NCBI RefSeq assembly: GCF_037893015.1
Contig: NC_133666.1
Coordinates: 464,742,867 to 464,806,866 of the forward strand
From: Macrotis lagotis
Taxonomy: Eukaryota; Chordata; Mammalia; Peramelemorphia; Peramelidae
DNA length: 64,000 nucleotides
Direction of reading: 5' to 3'
Shown here: positions 21,481 to 34,384 of the stretch, in pieces
How the letters are laid out: each line of letters starts with the position of its first letter
Position numbering within the stretch: position 1 is the stretch's first letter
Notes under the pieces: model-generated
What the model was told of the DNA's origin: nothing
The model's input: only the letters and a program-made list of their open reading frames with translations
Database searches by the model: none
Made by a program: the position numbers and the translations under genes

Positions 21481-22851
21481 ATTTGTTATCTTTATCTATA
21501 GCATCACTTTTGTATAAAAGCATCTACCTCATGGGGTTGTTGTAAGAATCAAATGAGATTTTAGATAGTAGCATATGGATATTGGGTTCTTTTTCTTCTT
21601 GACTCCTTTAGAAGGTGGAGGTACCAGAGCAGAACTACCACTTCAGACTATGTTTTAATACCAGCCACTCAAGGTGGCTAAGCCATCCTAAAGTCCAAAA
21701 CAGGCAGGAAGGGAAATGTTGGGCATTGCAATATAATTTTGCTAGAATGATCAATGTAATTCCAAAGAAAAGATGGCTAGGAAGGAATGCTGAGTTTCTA
21801 AAAAAAGTTTTTATTGATACTACCTGAAATGATCCTGCTCCATCAACAGTTATGAAGATTTTAGGCACTAAAACTGGGAGAAATAAAAGAAAACATTTAA
21901 ACTGTAATGGGGCTAACCTTTGAGGACCCAGTTCTGGAACTGCTGTAGAGAATCATGTGGAATCTTGGAGAGCCTGCTTCCAGACATCTGTGATGATGTG
22001 GAAGGGGTGGAATGACTCTCTAATTCAGAGAGGGCACCTAGGATTGGACCCTCAATGGACAGATATGTATCCCACCTTCCACTCCCTTAAAAAAAGAAAC
22101 CAAGATCACAGAGATGAGTCCAGGTTTTAAAATAATGAGTGGGAAAGATGGGAACAATGATATATAATCAAGGGTAAATATAAAAGATTGATCTGGAGAC
22201 TTAGGAATGCTATCTGAAAGGTCAAAATCCAGAAAGGCTTGAAAAGAATTCTAAAGACTTTGTTAGTCATGTTCCAGCAAAGCAGTCCAAAAGAAAGTGA
22301 TAGTGCCCATTGCTTGAGAACAGATAGTATGAATTCCTAAAAAAAGTCAGTGAGAAATAGAACTATTAGACTTTTACTTTGTTTGATCCTCCTTCAAAAA
22401 GAATGATCTAACTATAAAGTGAAAAACTAACCTCTAAAAGGAAATTGATGCCTGAAATTGATAATAAAAAAAAACAACAATAAACCCCTAGCTTGTTTAA
22501 AAGAGTTCATTTCCCAGAATAAATGCATAGTATCCCAGTACATTAAAAGAATTTGCAGATGTGTGCATATCATTCTCAGCAAGTACTCTTTTAGAAATAA
22601 GGGAGAATGGGAGAGATGCCAAGAGCATAGAGATGAGCTAATGTCCTGATTTTTAGAGGGGGGGGAAAGGGTGTAGTCTGGAAAACAAAGACTGGTATTC
22701 TTGATGTGGCACATGCAGATTCTCCACAGGGTTATTCCCAAATGTTTCACTAAGCACTTCCTCTTTTTTGCCATACTTTGTCCAGTTCCCCAGGGACCCT
22801 TCTTATCTCTTTTGTACCAAGTTTACATTTCTTTTTTACTTTGTGGTCTGG
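21481..22851. other. Unique sequence
   Basis: About 1.4 kb with no recognised gene or repeat. The frames at 21615-21827 and 22427-22774 lack family motifs and cross A-runs and G-runs. Confidence 0.5.
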
Positions 22852-22990
22852 TTGATGGCTAGGTGGATGGAGCGCTGAGCCTAGAGTCAGGGAGAACTGC
22901 AAATTCATGCTCAGATACTACTAGCTGTGTGACCTGGGCAAGTCATTTATCCTCGATCTCATTTTCCTCAACTGTAAAATGAAGTCAACA
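22852..22990 (+). mobile_element. Diverged tRNA-derived SINE
   Basis: Has GGCTAGGTGGATGGAGCGCT, 'agctgtgtgacctgggcaag' and 'cctcaactgtaaaatgaag'. The tail is lost or decayed. Confidence 0.75.
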
Positions 22991-23164
22991 ATAGAGCATG
23001 AGTCCAGAGGACTGAAGATGAAACATACCACCCATTTCTGATAAAAAGGTGATGGGCTTAAACAGAATTTTTTGGAAATGGTCAATATGGAAATATTTTC
23101 TTTTTTCCTGAATAGCATATATTTATAATGAAGGTTTCATTGTTTTAATTGTTCATTTAGACAG

Positions 23165-23168
23165 AGGG

Positions 23169-23234
<66 letters not shown>

Positions 23235-23270
23235 TGCAGAGACAGATAGAGAGAAGAGGGGGAAGAGGGA
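23165..23270. repeat. (GA)n microsatellite
   Basis: About 25 GA units at 23170-23218, then GACA/GATA variants. The minus-strand frame at 23153-23539 reads through it and is not a gene. Confidence 0.95.
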
Positions 23271-23359
23271 GAAAGAGAAAAATGCCTGTAAAAATATATA
23301 GATAAATACTGTAAATGTATGTTTAAAAAGAGAAAGAAGATAAGAATACTGAAAGATAA

Positions 23360-24620
23360 AAATGAGGAGGGAATGTATTTGACCTTACCTTTGCAGGTAA
23401 GCAAAAGATGAAACATCAAATCTGGGGAATAATTGGTAATAATCTGGGGAATAGTAGGTACATAGCAGACTTGGAGAGAATATGAGATTAAGTTGGAAAA
23501 GTAGGATGAAGTTAGGTTTTGGAGGGTCTCAAATGTCAACTAACAAGTTTGTATTTTATTCTATTAATAGTGGGGAGCCACTGAAGGCTTTTGAGTAAAG
23601 CAATGATATGGTTAGGCTTGTGCTTTATGCATATTTTGGGTCTGTGTGAGATAGATTATAAAAGAAAGAGTATATGAATAACAAAGTAAAAAGTGATTAC
23701 AATATTCTGGTAAGAGATAATGAAAGTTTGAATTTAAAGTGAGATTCATGTAAGTAGAAAGAAGAAATCTGGTGCAAACAGTGGAAGTAGAATTAACAAA
23801 ATATAGTAACTGATTTGGGGGCCAGTTAAGGAGAAGAGAGAGACTGAGCTGGTCAAAAAACAAAATAAACCCTTACCTCAATGGAGAAGTCTAAAGGAGG
23901 GAAAGACTTGGGGGTGGGGTGGGAAGAAAGATGATATCCATTTTGGTCATGTTTGTATGTCAACTGAACATTCAGGAAGAGACATCCAGGCAGAGTGATG
24001 TGGGACTAGAATTAGGAGATTAAGTCAAGGAATATAGATTTGGTAGTTATTTGCATAGAAGAAAGCAAATACTTGACCCATGGAAATTGATAAAATTACC
24101 AAAGGAGATAGTATTAAGAAAGAGAAGTGGACCAAGGACAGAATTCTGGGAGACACTAGGGATAGGAGCAGGAGGTTATAATAATCTCTCAAAAGTGATT
24201 AAGAAGAAGCATCTAGATAAGAAGGACAACTAAGGGGGGGAAAAGAGCCAAAGAACAAAAAGATAACTCATGGAAGGGATGTGTCAAAATCTGAAGAGAT
24301 GCCAAGGATGATGAAGATGATAAAAAGGTCATTCAAAGGGAAGGAATTGTTGGTAAACTTGGAAGAACCAGTTTCAATAGTGTGATGTAAAGAAGAAATG
24401 GGAGCCTGCTGAAGAAATAGAGACACTGAATGTAGAAGATTCCACGAATTTGGCAGTGAAAGAAAAAATACATATAATAGGATAGTTAAGGAGATATAAA
24501 AATCAAGTCAAGGTTCTTTATGAGTGGAATGAATATGAAACTGTTTGCAAGAAGGTAGGGTAAAGATATCCAAAGCAAAAAAAAAAAATGAAGATGAGGA
24601 GAATGCAGGCTAGAACAAAG
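23360..24620 (-). mobile_element. L2-type LINE reverse-transcriptase relic
   Basis: On the minus strand, 24156-24040 decodes to a decayed form of the L2/CR1 RT block: a VPQGSVLGPL-like segment (now VSPRILSLV), then a YADD box that now reads YANN before QIYIP. Downstream (23530-23600) the sense sequence resembles the 'LLKSLHWLP' C-terminal block. Stops are frequent, so this is an old dead copy. Confidence 0.7.
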
Positions 24621-24724
24621 TTTCAATGGAGAGACAAAGAGGAGGGAATTGAGAGTGTGAGGATTAGGTTTAGTTTGTTAAGAATAGCTGTAGAATCATG
24701 AACCTGCAGAGTTAAAAAGTACTT

Positions 24725-25080
24725 CAGATAATTGAGAAAATGATTAAACAAAGTGTGGTTCATGAATGTAAAAGAAGATTATTACCCCTAAAACAAATGG
24801 CAAATGTAGAGTCAGTGAAGCATGGAAAGGCCTATAAACTGTTAAGGAATGGAATGATCAGAACCAGAAAAACACACAGCAATGTCAACAACAATGTAAA
24901 TGGAAGTAACAAAATTTGAAATTGAATAATTTTTAATTATAAACTTGGCCCTGGAAATGAGAGAAGAAAATGCACCACTGGATAAGTAGGGGACTGAGTG
25001 TAGAATATTTAAAATACTGTCACACTCATTTGATGAACTAGTTAAGATCACTAGATTATTTTCTCCCATTTTTCTGAAAT
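24725..25080 (+). mobile_element. Old L1 3' end
   Basis: Resembles old marsupial L1 3' ends: 'gaatgatcagaaccagaaaa' (the ORF2 C-terminal region), 'caatgtcaacaacaatgtaa', 'gaaaatgcaccactgg', then 'cacactcatttgatgaacta'. No A-tail is discernible. Confidence 0.6.
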
Positions 25081-25579
25081 CTTTGATATTAACTAGCTCA
25101 CTGGGTAGGGAATGACAAAATAGAATTTTCAGAAAAAGTTATCCATAGTTCTTGGCAGATAGGTAAGTGCTGCTCTAGCCCACAATGTTCGTATTATCTC
25201 TACTTAAAACCAGCAGGAGGCTTTCAGTTACAGTGCAATCCAAGTCCCAACAGCATAATAACAGAGTCCTTGAAGCTAGATAGCAAGCCAGGGAGGATCC
25301 CAACCCTAAACAAAGTCTGAACCCTGAGAACACAGAGGTAAAAGACAGGACTGGGTCAGAAACAGTCCTATGTTAAGTTAGAACCTGGACATAAGGGAGG
25401 GGAAAAAACTAAAAAATAAAAACTTGCGCATAGGCAATATCTTGGTCAACAAGGAGCCAGGGATCAGATTGTAGCCCCAACAAAATAAAATCTTGAATCT
25501 CTATTCCATATGCCTCAGAAGTGGAACTAAATAGCAAAGGTGAATAAAAAAGCTAAAAGACTTACTACTGGAAACTACT

Positions 25580-26470
25580 CTACAGAAAAAGATGACAGCA
25601 ATGCCATGTCTGAAGAAGAAAGCAGTGAAAAATCACTCAGAGGAGAAGTATCAAAATAGTCTATAAATTGGAATCAATTACAAAAGCTCATTGAAGAGCT
25701 TAGAAAAGAATTTAAAACCAAAGTAGGAAAGAAGAAGAAAAATGGAAAAAAGAAATGAAAGTCATGCAGGAAAATTGTGAAAAGTTGACCAGAGAAATCA
25801 ACTCCATTAAAAGTAAAAATAACCAAGTAGAAAAGGAAGCACAGAAGCTAATTGAAGAAAATAAAATCCTAAAAATTATAATTGAACAGTTAGAAACCAG
25901 TGAACCTACAAGAGTACAAGATCCCATCAAACAAAATAGAAATACTAAAAAAATTGAAGAAAATTTAAAGTGCCTCCTAGGGAAAACAAATGACCTGGAA
26001 AATAGATCCAGGAGAGGCAATCTACAAATCACTGGTTTACTAGAAAGTCTGAACCAACAAAAGAACCTGGAAAACTTCATGCAGGAAATTATAAGGGAAA
26101 ACTAGAACAAGATAACAATATAACCATTGAAAGAGTCCACAGAACCCCTCCAGAAAGAAATCCCAGTATAAAAACTCCAAGGGCTGTAATAGCCAAATTC
26201 CAGAACCTTCAAATAAAGGAGAGAATATTGCAAACAGCATAAAGAAAACAATTCAAATACAAAGGGAACACAATCAGATTAATACAGGACCTATCAGTCT
26301 TCAGAATAGCGTATTTCAGAAAGCTAAGGACCTGGGATTACTAACTAGAATGTATTACCCTGCAAAATTCAACATATACTGTCAGGGACAAAGATGGATG
26401 TTCAGTGAAATATGGTACTTCCACAATTTCCTGACACAAAGACCAGAATTGAACAGAGAATTCAATTGCT
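25580..26470 (+). pseudogene. L1 ORF1 pseudogene (older lineage)
   Basis: The longest open piece is 25755-26105 (116 codons): a heptad-rich coiled coil followed by a basic segment (RSRRGNLQITGLLES), which is the RRM onset of L1 ORF1. The C-terminal part (KNPSIKTPRAVIAKFQN-like) follows in another frame at about 26150-26220. Frameshifted and dead. It has no 42-bp array. Confidence 0.8.
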
Positions 26471-27630
26471 AAATACATGATTGAAATGTTTCTGATTCTT
26501 TTGAACTTTACTTCTCTAAGGATAATGAGAGGGCAGAATATAATTGAAGAGAATGAACCTAAAGGATGTGGATGTAATTGAATCTTGTCTTTCAATTGAA
26601 GAGGTCCAAGATGACAACATTATATTTGAGACAAAAAGCCCTAAAAAAAAGCAGGGGTGTTAACTTTAATTTAAGGGTCTCATGGTCCTTTGACTCATTT
26701 TAATCATACAATGCTTAGCATCATATCTCATAAGGGCATCATAAACTTCAAGCACCTGAGACAGTGTCTTTGTAACTTACAATCATTTGTAAAGTTCTTA
26801 GGTGACCATGTACTGGGGCACAAAAACCTTAAAATGAAATGAAGAAAGGCAGAAATAATAAATACACACTTATCAGACCATGATGCAATATAAATTATAT
26901 GTGATAAAGAATCAGGTAAAGATAAACCAAGGATTAATTGGAAATTAAATAACTTTATCTTAAATAATGGATGGATCAAACAACAAACAATAGAAATAAT
27001 AATTATAACCAAGAAAATGATAATAATGAAACATCATTCCAAAATTTATAGGATGCAGCCAAAGCAGTTTTGAAGGAAAACTTTCTATCTCCAAATGCAT
27101 ATATAAATAAAATAGAGAAAGAGGAGAACAATGAATTGGGTATGCAACTAAAAAAGCTAGAAAAATTCCAAATTAAACATTCCCAATTAAATATCAAATT
27201 AGAAATTCTGAAAATCAAGGGAGAGATTAATAAAATGGAAAGCAAGAAAACCATTAATCTCATAAATAAAACTGAGTTGATTTTGTGAAAAACCCAATAA
27301 AATATATAAAGCTCTGGCTAACGTGATTTAAAAAAGATAAAAAAAAACCCAACCAAATTATCAGTATACAAAATGAAAAGGGTGAAATAGCAGCAATGAG
27401 GAGGAAATTAAAGAGATGATTCAGAACTACTTTGCTGAACTGTATGCCAATAAATTGGACAACCTGAGTGAAATGGATGAATATTTACAAAAATACAAAC
27501 TGCCCAGATTAACAGAAGAGGAAATAAATTACTTAGATAACCCCATTTCAGAAAAAAGAAATCAAAGAAACCATCAATAAACTCCCTAAGAAAAAGTCTC
27601 CAGGTCCAGATGTATTTACAAATGAATTCT

Positions 27631-27779
27631 TTTTTTTTATTTTAGGGTTTTGTAAGGCAAATGGGGTTAAGTGGCTTGCCCAAGGCTAGGTAATTATTAA
27701 GTGACTGAGACTGGATTTGAACCCAGGTACTCTTGACTCCAAGACCTGTGCTTTATCCACTGCACCACCTAGCCGCCCC
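27631..27779 (-). mobile_element. SINE half of a chimeric insertion
   Basis: A reverse-oriented SINE running from its A-tail (TTTTTTTTATTTTAGG) at the left to its head (CCACCTAGCCGCCCC) at the right. It lacks about 10 bases of the CCACACAGCTAGG block. Its 5' end is joined without spacer to ATP5PO sequence at 27779/27780, and both sit inside L1 ORF2. Confidence 0.92.
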
Positions 27780-27990
27780 TGAAGGGTCAGTCTTAACTTC
27801 CATTTTCATAACCTGACCTTTACTTAGGAAGCTGTTCAGGACTGTTTTTAATTCTGAAAGAGTTGCATCATCTAAAGTAGATGCAGTAGTAACTGAGCAC
27901 TGTACTTCTCCACGATGCACACTCATCATGGTAGAAAATGCTGAAATGACTCCTGGGGTACTGTTTAAGCGACCATTTTCAGCAAGCAAT
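27779..27990 (-). pseudogene. ATP5PO: ATP5PO (OSCP) retrocopy fragment fused to SINE
   Basis: ATP5PO encodes the oscillin-sensitivity-type stalk subunit (OSCP) of mitochondrial ATP synthase. On the minus strand 27989-27780 reads [20 protein letters not shown], then [20 protein letters not shown] and [20 protein letters not shown], ending at TDPS. These match the conserved C-terminal third of OSCP. No stop interrupts the roughly 70 codons, but start, N-terminus and the final residues are absent, so it cannot be functional. It is intronless over this length. Position and direct joining to the SINE head point to one reverse-transcription event with a template switch. Confidence 0.9.
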
Positions 27991-29696
27991 TTCTACATAT
28001 ATTATTTTTAAAACAGGAGAGGAAGGAGTTCTGCCAAATTCCTTTTATGATACCAACATGGTGCTAAACCAGGAAGAACCAAAACAAAGAAAATTATAGA
28101 CCAATCTCCCTAATGAATATTGATGGAAAAATCTTAAATACAATTTTAGCAATGAGACTGCAGTAAGTTATTTCCAGGACAATACATCATGATCAGATTG
28201 GATTTATACCAGGCAGGCAGGGATGGTTCAACATTAGGAACTCCACCCCTACATAATTAAACATATCAATAGTATAACCAACAGAAATCATATGATTATC
28301 TCAATGGTTGCTAAAAAGGCCTTTGATAAAATACAACGTCCATTCCTATTAAAAACACCAGAAAGTTTAGGAATAAATGAAGTTTACTTAAATTATGAAT
28401 AATATCTATCTAAAACATCAACAAATATCATATTCAATGGGAATAAACTCAGAGCATTTTCAATAAATTCAGGGGTAAAACAAGAATGCCCATTATCACC
28501 AATACTATTCAATATATTATTAGAAATACTAGCAGTAGCAATAAAAGAAGAAAAATAAATTGAAGGAATTAGAATTGGCAATGAGGAAGCAAAATTTTCA
28601 CTCTTTGTAGATGGTATGATGACCTACCCAGAGAACCAGAGAAAATCATTTAAAAACTCATTGACATAAATAACAAATTCAGCAAAAGAGCAAGAAAATA
28701 AGCCCACATAAATTGCCAGCATTTCTATATATGGACAACAAAACCCAAGAACAAGAGATAGAAGAGAAATCCCATTTAAAATAACTGTAGACAACATTAA
28801 ATACTTGGGAATCTACCTCCCAAGACAAACCCAGAAACTGCATAAACACATTTTTAAAGCTTTCTTCATCCAAATAAAGGTTGATCTAAATAATTGGAAA
28901 AATGTCAAATGCTCGTGGTTAGGTCAAGCTAATAAAATAAAAATGACAATTTTACCCAAATTAAATTACTTATTCAGTGCCATACCAATCAAACTACCAA
29001 ATAATTACTTTACTGAGCTAGAAAAAAATAAAAACAAAATTCATCTGGAGCAACAAATGGGCAAGAATAGCAAGGGAACTGATGAAAAAATAAATGTAAA
29101 TTGAAGGTGGCCTAGCATTAGCAGATCTAAAACTTTAGAATAAAGCAGCAGTCATCAAAATTTCCTGGTATTGATTAAGAAACAGAATAATGGATCAGTG
29201 GATTAGGACAGGTTCAAAAGAAACTGCTGTAAATGACTACAGCAATCTACTATTTGATAAAGCCAAAGACATTAGCCTCTGGGATAAGAACTCACTATTT
29301 GACAAGAATTGTTGGGAAATCTCTAAAATATTATTGCAAAAACTAGGCATAGATCCATATCTTTCATCCTAGACCAAAGTAAGGTTAAAATGGTCACAGG
29401 ATTTAGACATAAAGAGTGATACCATAGATAAATTACTAGACCAAGAAATACTCTACCTATCTGATCTATGGAAAAGGGATAAATTTATGTCCAAACAAGA
29501 TTTAGAGCATATTATAAACTGCAAAATGAATTATTTTGACTATATTAAATTAAAAAGCCTTTGCACTAATAAAATCAATGCTACCCGAATTAGAAGAAAG
29601 GCAGAAAGCTGGGAAACAATCTTCACAACCAGGAGTTCTGATAAAAGTCTCATTTCTAAAATACATAGAGAACTGCATCAAATTTATAAGATCAGT

Positions 29697-29848
29697 GTAG
29701 CTAGGTGGTGCAGTGGATAGAGTACCTGCCCTGCAGTCAGGAATACCTGAGTTCAAATTTGGCCTCAGGCACTTAATAATTACTTAGCTGTGTGGCCTTG
29801 GGCAAGCCACTTAACTTCATTTGCCTTGCAAAAACTAAAAAAAAAAAT
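29697..29848 (+). mobile_element. SINE in L1 ORF2
   Basis: A complete copy: GTAGCTAGGTGGTGCAGTGG, CTCAGGCACTTAATAATTAC, CTTGCAAAAACTAAAAAAAA. Near-identical AATTTATAAGATCA (about 29680-29693) and AAATTATAAGAGCA (about 29848-29862) flank it as an imperfect target duplication. Confidence 0.92.
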
Positions 29849-30747
29849 TATAAGAGCACAAGTCATTCCACCATTGATAAAATGCAATTTAAAACCACAT
29901 TGAGGTATCATCACACACCTATTAGAGTAGCCCATATGAGAAAAAGGGAAGAGGATTAATGTTCAAGAGGTTGTGGGAGCATTGGGACATTGATGCATTG
30001 CTGATCTTATTGTGAATGGATCCAACCTTTCTGGAGAGCAATATGGAACTATGCTCAAAGAGCAATAAGACTGTTCATACTCTTTGACTCAGCAATTTCA
30101 ATTCTTGGACTATATCCAGAAGAAATTGCAAAAAATGGGAAAAGTCCTACATGTTTCAAAATATTCATAGCAACTCTTTTTTGTAGTGGCAAAGAATTGG
30201 AAATTGAGGGGATTTCCATCAATTGGGGAATGGCTAAACAAGTTATAGTACATGGATACCATGGAATATTATTGTTCTATAAGAAACTTTAGATGGTCAG
30301 ACTCTAGAGAAGCATGAGCAAAGGGAGTAGAGCCAAGAGAACAATGTACACATTGGCAGCATTATAATATGAACAACCTTGTTGGAAGCAACTTCTCTCG
30401 ATAGTCCAGAGAGCTAGGATAACTCTATTTGACTATTTGTGGACTATATTATCCCCAACCAGAGGAAGAAAAACAAAACACACAGGAAAAAACCAACGCT
30501 TCCTCGAATCTGATGAACACTTTAAAAAATTATCTCATATGTATCTCTTTCCCTTAATCTTAATTCCTCATACCCCAAATTACTAATTTATAAGAAATAT
30601 GTTTAACAAAATATGTATGTAAAATGTTAACCTGACTGTTCCCTGCTGAGGGGAGGGAGGTTGGGAAGGGAAGGTGGAGCTAAATTCTGTAACTTGGAAA
30701 TATGTATGTACAAATGGATGGAAAATAAATACATTTTAAAAAAGAGA

Positions 30748-33097
30748 TAATCATATGGTTTTTGTTGTTTTTGATATGATGAATTATGCTAATAGTTTTA
30801 CTAATATTGAAAAAGTCCTACATTCCTGTTATAAATTTCACCTGGTCAGAATGTATGTCTTATGATACATTGCTTTTAATTTCTTTGCTATTATTTATTT
30901 ATTTTTTTGCCTTGATATTAAGGGAATAGATCTATAGCTTTCTTTTTCTCTTTTTACTCTCTGGTTTTGCTCTCTCTTTTTGCTCTGGTTTAGATATTTA
31001 TGTCATATTGTGTCAAATATTACACCCTATTGTGTCATAAAAAGAATTTCATAGATCTCTACCTATCTTTTATCAAATAGTTTATACAATATTGGATTAA
31101 GTATTAAATGTTTGGCAAAATTCAATCATAAATCTATCTAATCTTGGGGATTTTTTCTTAGCGAGCTCATTGATGACTTGATCAATTTCTTTAAGATAGG
31201 GTTATTTAAATACTCTATGTCCTTTTCTATTAATCTGTGGAGTTTATATTTTCGAATACATTCAGCCATTACTTCACTTAGATTGTCAGTTTTACTGTTA
31301 TAAAATTGGGCAAAATAACTATTGATAATTACTATAATTTCATCTTCATTGGTGGCATATTTATCCTTTTAATTTTTGATAGTGGTAATTTGATTTTCTT
31401 CTTTTTATTTTTAATTAAGTTAACCAAAGGTTTATTTCTTTTATTGTTTCTTTTTTATATAAACAGCCCCTAGCTAATTTTTAAATTTTCTATTTCATTA
31501 ATTTCTTTTTTGGATTTCAGAAATTACAATTTGAACTTTAATTGGGGAATATTAATTTGTTCTTTTTCTAGCTTTTTTAGTTGCATGCCCACCATGCATG
31601 CTTATCATTTTCTCATCAATATTCTTATTTTCTATTTTATTAATGTAATCCTTGCGAGATATAAATTTCCTCCTAAGTACCGCTTTGGCTGCATCTTACA
31701 AATTCTGGAATGTTGTCATAATCTTTAATGAAATTATTGATTGTTTCTATGTTTTGTTCTTTGATCCACTCATTCTTTAGAATTAGATTATTTAGCTACT
31801 AATTAACATAGTGTTTTATTAGATTTCTGCATTTGGCTGTGAGGTTTTTAATACCTTAATATATGGTCAATTTTTGTGTTCCCATTCAGTTTTCTCCAGA
31901 GGTCTATCATATTTAATTTTCTAAAAGTATATTTTTCTCTTTGCTTAGTTTTTACTTGCTCAGTTCTAATTTTTTTTGTTTTTCACTGTTTTTCAGTGAA
32001 TTTTTTATACCTTTTTATCCATTTGATCAAGTCCGCTTTATAAGGAGTTATTTTCTTCAGTCTTGACTCATTTGTCAAGTTAATTGTCTTTTCATAATTT
32101 TCTTACTTTACTTCCATTTTTTCCTGATTTTTTCTCTACCACTCATATGTTTTTGAAAATAGTTTTTCCTAGAGGAATTCTTTTTGGTTTTGTGTTCAAT
32201 TTTTTTTTCTTTTGAGTTTCTTATTTTCTCTGTTACCTTATAACATATTATGGTAAGATTCTTTTTTTGCAGCTTGCTCATTTTCCATCCTATTTCTTGA
32301 TTTTAAATTTTATGTTAATGTTGTGCTCTAATCTCTGTGTGTGTGTGTGTATGTGTATGTATATATGTGATTATGTATATGTGTGTGTGCAGGGGTAGGG
32401 TTACATAGGGAAGAGGTACTGTCTCAAGTGTTTCAAGTTTCATGCTTTTTTGAACCCCTATTTTCAGAGCTAATTCTGGAAATTTGGAAATTTTTGGTGC
32501 TTCCAAAGTGCAAAGTGGTGTGATTTGGAGAGAGTTATGATTATTGCTGTCTTGGTCTACACCCTGGTCCTTACCCAGAAAGGTATTCTATTTCTTTGGA
32601 ATTACAATGATTCTGTTTCCCAGGACCCACCTCCCTTGGGACCAGATATGATACTCCCCTCAGGATTTCCACTCTTTCCACTAAAATGTTTCTCTCTGCT
32701 CTTGAACTATGACCCTCAAGTGGGTTTTGGCAATGGAATTGCCAAATAGCATCTGTTCCTGTATCCAGGAACAGGGATGCTATAACGATCCCTTTCTGAA
32801 AATCTGCCAGGTACCCTTAATGTCTCTGGCTTGAGGGCTCCCCAAACTGCTATTGCTTCTGTCCCCATAACCTAGTCTCAGCAGCAGTATTTCATTCATA
32901 TGGGCTCTGGGCTAGTCTCTTCCCCTGTATCACAAATCTCTCTTTCTGAGATTCTATGATGTTCCTAGAAGAATGTCTTTGATCTTTTGTTAACTCTGAC
33001 AGAATATGATTTAAGGCATTATTTTAAAGTTATTTACAGGGGAATGTTGGGAGAGCTTCGCTGAATTCTTCCTTCTTCACCACCTTAAATCTGCCTC
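30748..33097 (-). mobile_element. L1 5' part, internally deleted, minus strand
   Basis: Read on the minus strand, it starts near 33097 with AGGCAGATTTAAGGTGGTGA (a decayed L1 5' end like CAAGATGGCGGAGAAG). A 5' UTR follows to about 32300, then the N-terminus of ORF1 (about 32290-32000), then a jump to the late endonuclease region of ORF2 (about 31880). ORF2 continues to its 'HMIIS' region at 30748. The sequence between ORF1 and the endonuclease is deleted, and the 3' half is absent. A TG repeat lies at 32333-32390. Confidence 0.72.
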
Positions 33098-33700
33098 TGG
33101 AAATTTTGTTAGTTTTTTCAAAGAACAAGCCTTTAGTTTTGTTTATTAGCTATATAGACTTTTTAGTTCTCTAATTGTTGAGATTTTCTCTGTGCTTATT
33201 TTGGTTCTGTCAAATTGTTGACTTTCCCATTAAATAATGTATAATTATTTTATTACTGCTGTCTTTTTCTATTTTTCAAATATATGTTTTAGGAACATAA
33301 TATTGTACCTGATTTACTTAAGTCCGAGAAACTTTTGGAATGTCGTTTCACCTTTATCATTTTTTCACATAATTAATATTTTTATTTGTTCCTAAATATA
33401 CTTGATTTTTAAGATTTCATTAAAAAGTGTCAGTTTAGATTGTCTTTTGTTTGTACTCCCAAAACAATTCTTATTTATTATGTTCTCTAAAGGATGCTTT
33501 AATGTTGCTGCCTTCTTATATTTATTTTTACTTTTTCTATGACATAAAGCATGTTCAATTTTTTGAAAAACAAATGTTTTTCTTAAAAATAAGATAATTC
33601 ATAAATACCATAGATCTTTTATTTTTAATTTTTTTTAGTAATTTGTTCAATTTTTTATTTTCCCTTTTTATCTTTCTTTTAGGTTTATCCATTCCATATC
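33098..33700 (-). mobile_element. AT-rich old L1 remnant
   Basis: On the minus strand about 33200-33105 decodes to a degraded INKTKGLFFEKTNKIS segment, the block of L1 ORF2 that precedes the RT domain. The rest (33200-33700) is very AT-rich, probably more of the same L1, but too decayed to be sure. Confidence 0.5.
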
Positions 33701-33989
33701 CATCTGAAATAGAATGGTTGATTGTTTATGGGGAGCATATTAGAGGGGACCCTTGAGATGTAGAGTTAAGAGCAGGCACTCACAAGATACTTCACTTGAA
33801 CAAAGATATAGCAGTTATCTTCAGGGTCCCAACCTATGAGTACAAGTTGATGGAGTGGCCCAGAAAAGGCATTGCATAAATCTCAAAGAATATTCACTTA
33901 TGCTATGCTGAAAACATCAAAATTTTCTATAACCCAAATGGTTCTAATGATACTTATGATAATGAAAATACTAGATAATACATTTGTAG

Positions 33990-34200
33990 CAACTTAGCAT
34001 GTATTTAATATATATATATGTATATACATATATATATATATATGTATATACATGTATTTGACTTTTCATAATGACCCTGAGGGGTAGAATCTACAATCAT
34101 CATTCTGATGTTTGGAACTGGAGGGTGATAAACCCAAAATCACACAGAGTGTCAGAGGCAGAATTTGAACCTATTGTCTCCTTCACATTCAGCAATATTT
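33990..34200 (-). repeat. (TA)n and antisense MIR relic
   Basis: A TA/TG/CA-alternating tract at 34005-34055, followed by a MIR-like antisense block: 'accctgaggggtagaatcta', then 'aaatcacacagagtgtcaga' and 'gcagaatttgaacc' (34065-34175). Confidence 0.65.
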
Positions 34201-34384
34201 ATACCATCTTAGGATTTATTTAGCTTTTTAAAAACTATGTATTTCTTGCAAAGCAGTGTAAATGAACCAGTGAAAACATAAAGACCCCTCTCCCTCCACA
34301 AACTTACTAGAGTCAGAAGGTGGGGAACCTTCAGTCCACTGGCAGAATTGGTTTGGCATTGCCAGTACTCAAAATTCATTAAAT

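Larger units (their letters stand above)
26815..30330 (+). pseudogene. L1 ORF2 pseudogene (older lineage)
   Basis: Endonuclease C-terminus with a SDHDAI motif near 26875, then [16 protein letters not shown] sequence near 27594, [14 protein letters not shown] sequence near 28480, and FVDG in place of the catalytic FADD near 28603. The C-terminal part extends to about 30330. Two later insertions and many stops are present. The changed catalytic box shows inactivity independent of the stops. Confidence 0.78.
25190..30747 (+). mobile_element. Older L1 LINE, internally deleted
   Basis: A second, older L1 lineage. It has 5' UTR-like sequence from about 25190, ORF1 about 25580-26470, a shortened and disrupted start of ORF2 (about 26480-26815), ORF2 to about 30330, and a 3' UTR ending 'gaaaataaatacattttaaa' at 30740. 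Much of the ORF2 endonuclease is missing. Two insertions interrupt it: a SINE/ATP5PO chimera (27631-27990) and a plus-strand SINE (29697-29848). Its tail directly abuts a minus-strand L1 fragment at 30748. Confidence 0.82.
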
